NCBI GenBank assembly: GCA_003558415.1
Contig: PWLT01000271.1
Location: forward strand, 1-6,214
From: Hyphomicrobiales bacterium
Lineage (GTDB): Bacteria; Pseudomonadota; Alphaproteobacteria; Rhodobacterales; Rhodobacteraceae
Direction of reading: 5' to 3'
DNA: 6,214 nt
This document shows, piece by piece, positions 1 through 5,531 of the stretch. Within the stretch, counting starts at the first letter, position 1. Each line of letters starts with the position of its first letter. Both the position numbers and the translations under genes were made by a program. The notes beneath the pieces are model-generated. The model saw only the letters and a program-made list of their open reading frames with translations, searched no databases and was not told where the DNA came from.

Positions 1-22
1 ACGGGTTCGCAGGAATGGATGC

Positions 23-99
23 TGGCGCGGTTGACGGGACTCGAACCCGCGACCCCCGGCGTGACAGGCCGGTACTCTAACCAACTGAGCTACAACCGC
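23..99 (-). tRNA. tRNA-Asp (anticodon GUC), copy 1
   Basis: This is a complete 77-nt tRNA read on the minus strand. The acceptor stem pairs GCGGTTG at the 5' end (93-99) with CAACCGC (27-33), followed by discriminator G (26) and an encoded CCA (23-25). The T-arm carries the canonical GGTTCGAGTCC. The D-arm reads AGCTCAGTTGGTTAGA. The anticodon GTC lies at 63-65, giving aspartate. It is the downstream member of a tandem pair, 27 bp after copy 2 and identical to it, so both are probably cut from one precursor. Any terminator would lie left of position 22, at or beyond the window edge; none is visible. Confidence 0.97.
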
Positions 100-126
100 A
101 TCGCGGCCGGGCTGGAGGCGGGGTGA

Positions 127-203
127 TGGCGCGGTTGACGGGACTCGAACCCGCGACCCCCGGCGTGACAGGCCGGTACTCTAACCAACTGAGCTACAAC
201 CGC
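127..203 (-). tRNA. tRNA-Asp (anticodon GUC), copy 2
   Basis: This is a complete 77-nt tRNA on the minus strand, identical base for base to the copy at 23-99. Its anticodon GTC is at 167-169 and its encoded CCA at 127-129. It is the promoter-proximal copy: a sigma70-like promoter sits at 242-270, predicting a leader of about 30 nt that RNase P would remove. All cloverleaf pairings and the T-loop consensus are intact, so neither copy looks degenerate. Confidence 0.97.
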
Positions 204-241
204 ATGGTCACCCGCCCGGTTCAAGGCCCGAGCGTGCGCCG

Positions 242-270
242 TGTTTAGGCATCCCGAGAGTTGGCGTCAA
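242..270 (-). promoter_or_regulatory. Sigma70-type promoter of the tRNA-Asp pair
   Basis: On the minus strand the -35 box TTGACG (265-270) is separated by exactly 17 bp from a -10 box TAAACA (242-247). A G+C-rich stretch (about 232-241) follows, covering the expected start near 235. Such GC-rich discriminators are typical of stable-RNA promoters under stringent (ppGpp) control. The start would lie about 31 nt upstream of the mature end of the first tRNA. The -35 box is strong and the -10 box only fair (3 of 6 consensus bases), but the position and orientation fit well. Confidence 0.6.
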
Positions 271-314
271 GCGCGTTTGGAGGTTTTCGGGGCACGGCGT
301 AACCACGCGCGCCA

Positions 315-336
315 CCACCGTATTGCATGGCGGTGG
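315..336 (-). terminator. Weak hairpin downstream of the DUF3422 gene
   Basis: CCACCG (315-320) and CGGTGG (331-336) can pair to form a 6-bp stem with a 10-nt loop, starting 18 bp after the DUF3422 stop codon. No run of T follows on the minus strand, so it is not a classical intrinsic terminator. It might stabilise a 3' end or slow polymerase before the tRNA promoter. The call is tentative. The rest of 204-353 holds only the tRNA leader and promoter. Confidence 0.2.
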
Positions 337-353
337 GCACAAACTACCGCAGA

Positions 354-1658
354 TCAACCCTCGCTGTCGCGCTCACGGATGAGAAGCTTGCGGATACGGC
401 GCACCAGCAGCCAAACCGCGACCACCACGGGCGGCGTGACCAGCGCCATGAGCAACCCCCGGCCCAGCCCCAGCGGCTCACTCATCGGCGCCAGCACATT
501 GGCCACCAGGTTGACACCGTAATAGCTGATCGCCACGACCGAGAGCCCCTCGACCGTGTGCTGGAGGCGCAGCTGCATGTCGGCGCGGCGGTTCATGCTC
601 TCCAGAAGCTTCTGGTTCTGGGCCGAGCGGTCCACATCCACCCGTGTGCCCAGCAATGTGCCTGCGCGCATTGCGCGTTCGGCAAGGTCGCGCAGGCGGC
701 CCTCGGAGCTTTTCACCGTGCGCATGGCGGGGTCGTAGCGGCGCATCATGAATTCGGCGAAGGTCTGGCGGCCCTGGAACCGCTCCTCGCGCAGCACGTC
801 GATGCGCTGATGCACGATCGCCTCATAGGCGCTGGTGGCCCCGAAGCGGAAAGAAGACTGCACCAGCAGGTTCTCGAGCTCCGAGGAAATCGTGAGCAGC
901 GCGCGCAGCGTGTCCTCGGGCCGGTCGGCCCCGCCGGTCATGTCGGAGACCAGCCCGGACAGCTTCGCGTCGAGCTCCCCCATGCGCGGCGACAGCGCGC
1001 GGGCACGGGCAAGGCCCAGCATCGACATGGTCTTGTAGGTCTCGATCTCGCACAGGCGCTGCACGATGCGCCCCACGCGGCGCGGCCCGGTGCCCGGCCG
1101 AACAAAGACCGCCATGCGCATGTGCCCGGCATTGTCGATGCGGAAATCGCTGGCAATGATCGCCGCGCCGTCGAGCACCCGCGAACAGGCCAGGCTTTCG
1201 GGCACGAACCATTCCTTGAGCCGCCGCGTCACCTCGTCCTCGTTCTCAGGCAGAAGCTCGGCGCGAATCAGCACCGAGGTCACGCAGGATCCCGGCGCCT
1301 GCTCGAGCCAGTCTGCGGGGAAGGCCTCGGCCAGCGCCGGGTCGAAGGGGCGGCCCGGCTCATCGGGGCAGAAGGCGGTATAGGTGACGAACTCGGTGTG
1401 GCTTTCCCATTTCAGCCGGTTGCGCCCGATCTCGGCCGAGTGATGCGTGGCCCCCGGCGCGGGATGGGCCATGCCGAAGCGGTCGAGCAGCGCCAGCAGG
1501 TGATCGCGGTCGCGCTGCCGGTTACGCGCAGCGGCGTTGCTGTCAGGCTTGATGGCCAGGAACATCGCATGGCAGGGCGCCTCGATGCTGGGAAAGGGGC
1601 GCGCATGCAGCTCATTGGCCAGCGCGTAACGCTGCGGGTGGTCGGGCAGCGGGCTCAT
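354..1658 (-). CDS. DUF3422 family membrane-anchored protein
   Basis: The product is 434 aa, similar in length to other members of this uncharacterised family (COG4949-like). The N-terminus carries the family signature DHPQRYALANELHARPF at residues 6-22. A soluble mixed region follows, then a long charged, probably helical or coiled-coil stretch at about 305-370. Two hydrophobic segments lie near 371-392 and 402-423, ahead of a basic tail (RRIRKLLIRERDSEG). No signal peptide is seen, so the bulk should be cytoplasmic and held in the inner membrane by a C-terminal hairpin. I chose the ATG at 1658 because family members begin just before the DHP motif. An in-frame ATG at 1703 would add 15 residues, and neither start has a good Shine-Dalgarno sequence. 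The gene follows pntB in the same direction after 152 bp, so co-transcription is possible. Its function is unknown. Confidence 0.88.
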   Translation of the reverse strand: MSPLPDHPQRYALANELHARPFPSIEAPCHAMFLAIKPDSNAAARNRQRDRDHLLALLDRFGMAHPAPGATHHSAEIGRNRLKWESHTEFVTYTAFCPDEPGRPFDPALAEAFPADWLEQAPGSCVTSVLIRAELLPENEDEVTRRLKEWFVPESLACSRVLDGAAIIASDFRIDNAGHMRMAVFVRPGTGPRRVGRIVQRLCEIETYKTMSMLGLARARALSPRMGELDAKLSGLVSDMTGGADRPEDTLRALLTISSELENLLVQSSFRFGATSAYEAIVHQRIDVLREERFQGRQTFAEFMMRRYDPAMRTVKSSEGRLRDLAERAMRAGTLLGTRVDVDRSAQNQKLLESMNRRADMQLRLQHTVEGLSVVAISYYGVNLVANVLAPMSEPLGLGRGLLMALVTPPVVVAVWLLVRRIRKLLIRERDSEG

Positions 1659-1770
1659 GGCACGACCCACGCTGCGCGAAGACGCCAGCCGCCCGGCCCC
1701 CATGCATCACAGCATCGCAGGCGCAGGCAATGGCCACGGTGTCCCGGCACGGTCCCTACCCTCGCCACTG

Positions 1771-1796
1771 GCGCCGCGTCGATGCGCAAGCGGCGC
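1771..1796. repeat. Inverted repeat between pntB and the DUF3422 gene
   Basis: GCGCCGC (1771-1777) and GCGGCGC (1790-1796) form a perfect 7-bp GC stem around a 12-nt loop, 15 nt after the pntB stop codon (1811-1813). On the transcribed strand no T-run follows, so it could be an attenuating or mRNA-stabilising hairpin at the end of the pnt message rather than a full terminator. Short GC palindromes are frequent by chance in DNA this GC-rich. The rest of this 152-bp gap shows no convincing promoter for the DUF3422 gene. Confidence 0.3.
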
Positions 1797-1810
1797 ACCG
1801 GCGCGGCGTG

Positions 1811-3244
1811 TCAGTCATCGATCAGCGGCAGCAGCGAATTGATGCTGTCCTTGGCGTCGCCATAGAACATGCGCGTGTTCTCCTTGAAGAACAGCGGGTT
1901 CTCGATGCCCGAATAGCCCGTGCCCTGCCCGCGCTTGGAGACGAAGACATTCTTGGCCTTCCACACCTCCAGCACCGGCATCCCGGCGATGGGGCTGTTG
2001 GGATCGTCCTGCGCGGCAGGGTTCACGATATCGTTGGAGCCGATGACGATCGCCACATCGGTGTCGGGGAAATCCTCGTTGATCTCGTCCATTTCCAGCA
2101 CGATGTCATAGGGCACCTTGGACTCGGCGAGCAGCACGTTCATGTGCCCCGGCAGGCGCCCGGCGACGGGGTGGATGGCAAAACGCACCTCCTTGCCCTT
2201 GGCGCGAAGCTTGCGGGTCAGTTCCGACACCGCCCCCTGCGCCTGCGCCACCGCCATGCCGTAGCCGGGAACGATGATGACGCTTTGGGCATCGTTGAGC
2301 GCCGCGGCCACGCCGGCGGCGTCGATGGCGACCTGTTCGCCCTCGATCTCGGCCGCCGCGCCCTGCGGGCCGCCGAAGCCGCCCAGGATCACGTTGAGGA
2401 ACTTGCGGTTCATCGCCTTGCACATGATGTAGCTCAGGATCGCGCCCGAGCTTCCGACCAGCGCGCCGGTGACGATCAGCAGGTCGTTGCTGAGCGTAAA
2501 GCCGATCGCGGCGGCCGCCCAACCCGAATAGGAGTTGAGCATCGACACCACCACCGGCATGTCGGCGCCGCCGATCCCCATGATCAGGTGATAGCCGATG
2601 AAGAACGCGAGCGCCGCCAGCACAAGCAGGGTCCAGAAGCCCGCATCGTTCATGTAGGCGATCGCCATGACCAGCGACAGCGCCGCGGCGGCGGCATTGA
2701 GCATGTGCCCGCCCGGCAGTTGCTTCGGCTTGCCGTCAACCGAGCCGGCAAGCTTGCCATAGGCAATGACCGAGCCCGTGAAGGTCACCGCGCCGATAAA
2801 GATGGCGAAGATGATCTCGAGCTGAAGGAAGGTCAGCTCCGCCTGATCCTTGGTGGCGACCAGCGCGGCGAAGGCGGAGAACTGCTCGCCCGGTTCGGCG
2901 GCGAGCACGCGAATCCGCTCCAGATCGGCGTTCCAGGCCACGAACACCGCCGCGAGCCCGACAAAACTGTGCAGCGCGGCGACGAGTTGCGGCATCTCGG
3001 TCATGCCGACACGCTTGGCGACGACCCAGCCGATGACCGAGCCGATGATCATCATCGGCACCATCCACCAGTAGCCGCCGATGCCGGGGCCGAAGGCGGT
3101 GAAGGCCACCGCGACAAACATGCCGACGATGCCGTACCAGACCGCGCGCTTGGCGCGCTCCTGATCGCTCAGCCCCCCCAGCGAGAGGATGAACAGAACA
3201 CTGGCCGCGATGGCGGCGGCCGAGACGAATCCCTGACTCAACAT
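1811..3244 (-). CDS. pntB: NAD(P)(+) transhydrogenase, beta subunit PntB
   Basis: This is the 477-aa beta subunit of the inner-membrane proton-translocating transhydrogenase, which couples proton entry to hydride transfer from NADH to NADP+. Residues 1-275 form membrane domain II, with about nine helices. They include [18 protein letters not shown], whose His92 matches the proton-channel His91 of E. coli PntB, and the conserved [20 protein letters not shown] near 226-245. After a short linker, domain III (about 305-477) binds NADP(H): the [11 protein letters not shown] fingerprint is at 326-336, [14 protein letters not shown] at 361-374, [14 protein letters not shown] at 402-415 with Asp405, and KRGQGTGY at 437-444. 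All expected motifs are intact. The start is the ATG at 3244, preceded by GGGGGA; the open frame runs further upstream but only into pntA. It lies 16 bp after pntA, so the two are translated from one message. Confidence 0.97.
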   Translation of the reverse strand: MLSQGFVSAAAIAASVLFILSLGGLSDQERAKRAVWYGIVGMFVAVAFTAFGPGIGGYWWMVPMMIIGSVIGWVVAKRVGMTEMPQLVAALHSFVGLAAVFVAWNADLERIRVLAAEPGEQFSAFAALVATKDQAELTFLQLEIIFAIFIGAVTFTGSVIAYGKLAGSVDGKPKQLPGGHMLNAAAAALSLVMAIAYMNDAGFWTLLVLAALAFFIGYHLIMGIGGADMPVVVSMLNSYSGWAAAAIGFTLSNDLLIVTGALVGSSGAILSYIMCKAMNRKFLNVILGGFGGPQGAAAEIEGEQVAIDAAGVAAALNDAQSVIIVPGYGMAVAQAQGAVSELTRKLRAKGKEVRFAIHPVAGRLPGHMNVLLAESKVPYDIVLEMDEINEDFPDTDVAIVIGSNDIVNPAAQDDPNSPIAGMPVLEVWKAKNVFVSKRGQGTGYSGIENPLFFKENTRMFYGDAKDSINSLLPLIDD

Positions 3245-3248
3245 GGCG

Positions 3249-3254
3249 TCCCCC
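3249..3254 (-). promoter_or_regulatory. Ribosome binding site of pntB
   Basis: GGGGGA on the minus strand lies 4 nt before the ATG at 3244, inside the 16-bp pntA-pntB gap. It fixes the pntB start over an upstream extension that would overlap the pntA 3' end. It sits in a 10-mer, CGGGGGACGC, that also precedes pntA. Confidence 0.6.
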
Positions 3255-3260
3255 GGCCCT

Positions 3261-4835
3261 TCAGGATTTCTGGAACATGGCGAGCATGCGGCGCGTGACC
3301 ACGAAGCCCCCCACGATATTGATCGTGGCAATCAGCACCGAGATCGCGGCAAGCAGCACCACGATCCAGCTGCCCGAGCCGATCTGCAGGATCGCGCCGA
3401 GGATGATGATGCCGGAAATTGCATTGGTCACCGACATCAGCGGCGTGTGCAGGGAGTGGCTGACGCCCCAGATCACCTGGAAGCCCACGAAGCATGCCAG
3501 CGCGAAGACGATGAAATGCTGCATGAAGCTCGCCGGCGCGATCTGCCCCAGCAGCAGCATCAATGCACCGCCCGCGGCCAGGATCATGACCTGATTCTTG
3601 GTCTGGCGCTGAAACTCTTCCTTTTCCAGCGCGCGTTTCTCACCCGCCGTCAGTTCCCTTGGCTTCGGCTTTGGCTTCTGCGCGGCGATCGCCTTCACCT
3701 TCGGCGGTGGCGGCGGGTAGGTGATCTCGCCCTCATGGGTGACGGTCGCGCCACGGATGACATCGTCTTCCATGTCGTGATTGATGACGCCATCCTTCTC
3801 GGGCGTCAGATCCGTGAGCATGTGGCGCACATTCGTCGAGTAGAGGTTCGAGGACTGCGTGGCCATGCGCGAGGGGAAATCGGTATAGCCGACGATCGTC
3901 ACGCCGTTATCGGTAACGACTTTCTCGTCGGGCTTGGTCAGATCACAATTGCCGCCCTTCTCGGCGGCCAGATCCACGATGACCGATCCCGATTTCATGG
4001 CCTTGACCATGTCCTCGGTCCACAGCTTGGGTGCCGGGCGGCCGGGGATCAGCGCCGTGGTGATGACGATGTCCATCTCGGGGGCAAGTTCGCGGAACTT
4101 TTCGAGCTGCTTTTCGCGGAACTCGGGGCTCGATGGCGCGGCATAGCCGCCGGTCGCGGCGCCGTCCTGGCTCTGCTCCTCGAAGTCGAGATAGACGAAC
4201 TCCGCGCCCATCGATTCGACCTGCTCGGCCACCTCGGGGCGCACGTCGAAGGCATGGGTGATAGCGCCAAGGCTGGTGGAGGTGCCGATCGCGGCCAGCC
4301 CCGCAACGCCCGCGCCGACCACCAGCACCTTCGCCGGCGGGACCTTGCCCGCCGCCGTCACCTGGCCGGTGAAGAAGCGCCCGAAATTGTTGCCAGCCTC
4401 GATCACCGCACGGTAGCCCGCGATATTGGCCATCGAGGAGAGCGCATCCATCTTCTGCGCCCGTGAGATGCGCGGCACCATGTCCATCGCGATGACCGTG
4501 GCGCCCTGCTTGCGGCACAGCTCCAGCAACTCCTCGTTCTGGGCGGGCCAGAAAAACGAGATCAGCGTCTGCCCCTTGCGCAGGCGCTTGGCTTCGGCCT
4601 CGGAGGGCTCGCGCACCTTGATGACGACATCCGCGGCCTTGAAGAGCGCGGCGGGTGTCTTGACCACCTCGACGCCCGCGGCGGCGTAATCGTCATCGGA
4701 AAACCCCGCTCTGGCACCCGCGCCGGCCTCTATGAGGCACTCGTGGCCCAGCTTCTTGAGCTGGCCAGCGCTCTCGGGCGTCATCGCAACCCGCGCCTCG
4801 CCCTCGAAGATCTCCTTCGGTGCACCGATCTTCAC
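3261..4835 (-). CDS. pntA: NAD(P)(+) transhydrogenase, alpha subunit PntA (fused domain I plus membrane part)
   Basis: This is the 524-aa alpha subunit, partner of PntB; it binds NAD(H) in the cytoplasm and contributes membrane helices. Domain I spans about 1-375. It begins [19 protein letters not shown] and carries the RQD loop ([10 protein letters not shown], with Arg122, Gln127 and Asp130). It also has the Rossmann fingerprint GAGVAG at 174-179 and acidic Asp197 for the adenine ribose. The tail (about 416-511) holds four hydrophobic helices, including [20 protein letters not shown]. This is the fused form found in E. coli, not the split PntAA/PntAB of Rhodospirillum rubrum. The junction (374-412) has five prolines in a row and KPKPKP, then a charged helix. 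The start is the GTG at 4835: it has a Shine-Dalgarno sequence 8 nt upstream and aligns with MKIGAP starts in the family. An in-frame TTG at 4868 would add 11 residues and is unlikely. Confidence 0.97.
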   Translation of the reverse strand: MKIGAPKEIFEGEARVAMTPESAGQLKKLGHECLIEAGAGARAGFSDDDYAAAGVEVVKTPAALFKAADVVIKVREPSEAEAKRLRKGQTLISFFWPAQNEELLELCRKQGATVIAMDMVPRISRAQKMDALSSMANIAGYRAVIEAGNNFGRFFTGQVTAAGKVPPAKVLVVGAGVAGLAAIGTSTSLGAITHAFDVRPEVAEQVESMGAEFVYLDFEEQSQDGAATGGYAAPSSPEFREKQLEKFRELAPEMDIVITTALIPGRPAPKLWTEDMVKAMKSGSVIVDLAAEKGGNCDLTKPDEKVVTDNGVTIVGYTDFPSRMATQSSNLYSTNVRHMLTDLTPEKDGVINHDMEDDVIRGATVTHEGEITYPPPPPKVKAIAAQKPKPKPRELTAGEKRALEKEEFQRQTKNQVMILAAGGALMLLLGQIAPASFMQHFIVFALACFVGFQVIWGVSHSLHTPLMSVTNAISGIIILGAILQIGSGSWIVVLLAAISVLIATINIVGGFVVTRRMLAMFQKS

Positions 4836-4843
4836 GTTTCGCG

Positions 4844-4849
4844 TCCCCC
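4844..4849 (-). promoter_or_regulatory. Ribosome binding site of pntA (supports the GTG start)
   Basis: GGGGGA on the minus strand lies 8 nt before the GTG at 4835. This spacing favours the GTG over the upstream in-frame TTG at 4868, which would place this sequence inside the coding region. It belongs to the same CGGGGGACGC 10-mer seen before pntB. Confidence 0.6.
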
Positions 4850-4879
4850 GTGTTTGCCGGTCTTTCAAAATCTCGCGCC

Positions 4880-4908
4880 TTCATACAGAGCGCAACAATG
4901 TTTCACAA
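4880..4908 (-). promoter_or_regulatory. Candidate promoter of the pntAB operon
   Basis: On the minus strand, TTGTGA (4903-4908) and TATGAA (4880-4885) are separated by 17 bp, each matching four of six sigma70 consensus bases. Transcription would start near 4873, giving a leader of about 38 nt before the GTG. The alternative TTGACC at 4936-4941 has no acceptable -10 box at the right distance. No terminator is seen after the methyltransferase stop at 4953, so some read-through from that gene is also possible. Confidence 0.45.
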
Positions 4909-4952
4909 GCAGGTCACACCACGACATGGACGCAGGGTCAACCGCGCCCGCG

Positions 4953-5396
4953 CTACAACCAGCGCCGCGTGCGCTGCGTATAAGCATCGAACTCATCGCC
5001 GAAGGCGGCGCGCAGCCGCGCCTCTTCCGGGTCGATGAATCGCCGCCGCAGCACCCAGACGAAAAGCGGTATCAACGGCAACGCCAGCACCGCGTCGAGG
5101 CGCAGGATCACCCCGGCAAGAACCAACGCGTCCCCCAGATAGATCGGATTGCGGCTGAAGGAAAACACCCCGTCGGTCACCAGCGCATCGGGGACGCGAT
5201 GGGGCACGATCGTGGTGCGGTGGCGCAGCATGGCAAAGGCCGCCAACGCCATGAGCGCGAATCCCGCCCCCACCAGCGCAGGCCCCATGACACGCGCCCA
5301 TGCTCCGAAGCCGCCCGCCGGCAGCCCGTACCCGATGGCCAGCGCGAGGAAGAGAAACCCCGCCAGCCAGACGGGCGGATAATCCAGATACCGCAT
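4953..5396 (-). CDS. Isoprenylcysteine/phospholipid methyltransferase family integral membrane protein
   Basis: The product is 147 aa and belongs to the ICMT/PEMT-type membrane methyltransferase superfamily, whose members use S-adenosylmethionine. The N-terminal part has two hydrophobic helices (about 9-25 and 37-57). The C-terminal half shows the family pattern: LVTDGVFSFSRNPIYLG at 72-88, with the RNPxYLG signature, then a hydrophobic hairpin near 89-116. It closes with the PEE (123-125) and FGDEFDAYTQRTRRWL (132-147) ending typical of the family. Bacterial homologues are mostly uncharacterised, so the acceptor (lipid, quinone precursor or small molecule) cannot be named. GGAGG precedes two adjacent ATG codons (5399 and 5396); the second has the better spacing and one residue is at stake. 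The open frame continues far upstream, antisense to kynU, but that extension has no family similarity. It lies 117 bp before pntA in the same direction and is divergent from kynU. Confidence 0.85.
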   Translation of the reverse strand: MRYLDYPPVWLAGFLFLALAIGYGLPAGGFGAWARVMGPALVGAGFALMALAAFAMLRHRTTIVPHRVPDALVTDGVFSFSRNPIYLGDALVLAGVILRLDAVLALPLIPLFVWVLRRRFIDPEEARLRAAFGDEFDAYTQRTRRWL

Positions 5397-5400
5397 CATC

Positions 5401-5405
5401 CCTCC
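5401..5405 (-). promoter_or_regulatory. Ribosome binding site of the methyltransferase gene
   Basis: GGAGG on the minus strand, within AGGTGGAGGG (5400-5409), lies 4 nt before the ATG at 5396 and 1 nt before the ATG at 5399. It rules out the long upstream extension of the frame and mildly favours the second ATG. Confidence 0.6.
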
Positions 5406-5434
5406 ACCTGTGCCGCAAAGACTGCGCTGCGCAC

Positions 5435-5458
5435 GCCGCGCATGCAAGGTCGCGCGGC
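5435..5458. repeat. Inverted repeat in the divergent methyltransferase-kynU region
   Basis: GCCGCGC (5435-5441) and GCGCGGC (5452-5458) are perfect 7-bp arms around 10 nt (ATGCAAGGTC). The repeat lies between the two divergent starts, 19 bp upstream of the proposed kynU -35 box. It could be a regulator site or a leader hairpin of the methyltransferase message, but it could also be chance in GC-rich DNA. Confidence 0.25.
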
Positions 5459-5476
5459 TCTGGCAGCAGATTCGCC

Positions 5477-5506
5477 TTGCCCGTTGGCCCGGGTTGCGAC
5501 GATAAG
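5477..5506 (+). promoter_or_regulatory. Candidate kynU promoter
   Basis: TTGCCC (5477-5482) and GATAAG (5501-5506) are 18 bp apart, each matching four of six sigma70 consensus bases. A start near 5513 would leave a short leader of about 19 nt that still contains the ribosome binding site. It is a modest match, supported mainly by position. The remainder of 5400-5531 shows no other gene. Confidence 0.35.
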
Positions 5507-5521
5507 CCACCCCAGAGCGAA

Positions 5522-5525
5522 AGGA
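5522..5525 (+). promoter_or_regulatory. Ribosome binding site of kynU
   Basis: AGGA, within GAAAGGATCC, lies 6 nt before the ATG at 5532. It has good spacing and supports this as the kynU start. Confidence 0.6.
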
Positions 5526-5531
5526 TCCGAC

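Larger units (their letters stand above)
23..205. repeat. Tandem direct duplication of a tRNA-Asp unit (104-bp period)
   Basis: Positions 23-101 and 127-205 are identical over 79 bp, covering the whole tRNA plus two bases beyond its 5' end. The 25 bp between the identical blocks (102-126) are unrelated to the other flanks. The repeat is therefore confined to the tRNA itself. That fits an old duplication whose flanks have diverged, or gene conversion keeping the copies identical. Confidence 0.93.

Noticed and set aside
241..522. Small open frame of 93 codons on the plus strand near the tRNA promoter
   Set aside because: It overlaps the tRNA promoter and the DUF3422 gene end on the opposite strand, lacks a ribosome binding site and resembles nothing known.
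1700..1770. Short GGGAC/CCGTG direct repeats between pntB and the DUF3422 gene
   Set aside because: They are two imperfect short copies only, within GC-rich intergenic DNA. They are not enough to support an operator or repeat family.
327..1865. 512-codon open frame on the plus strand opposite the DUF3422 gene
   Set aside because: It is antisense to a recognised family member, its translation is rich in His, Arg, Gly and Ala, and it has no recognisable domain. Such shadows are expected in GC-rich coding DNA.
1730..3298. 522-codon open frame on the plus strand opposite pntB
   Set aside because: It lies across a fully conserved pntB. The translation is low-complexity (His, Arg, Asp, Gly) and typical of an antisense shadow.
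3245..3331. 29-residue N-terminal extension of PntB
   Set aside because: It would overlap the pntA 3' end in another frame. PntB normally starts just before the first helix, and GGGGGA sits right before the ATG at 3244.
3243..4466. 407-codon open frame on the plus strand opposite pntA
   Set aside because: This is an antisense shadow of pntA with biased composition and no recognisable motif.
4913..4941. TTGACC (4936-4941, minus) as a -35 box for pntA
   Set aside because: At 17-bp spacing the -10 would be TGTGAC, a poor match. The pair at 4880-4908 is better and closer to the start.
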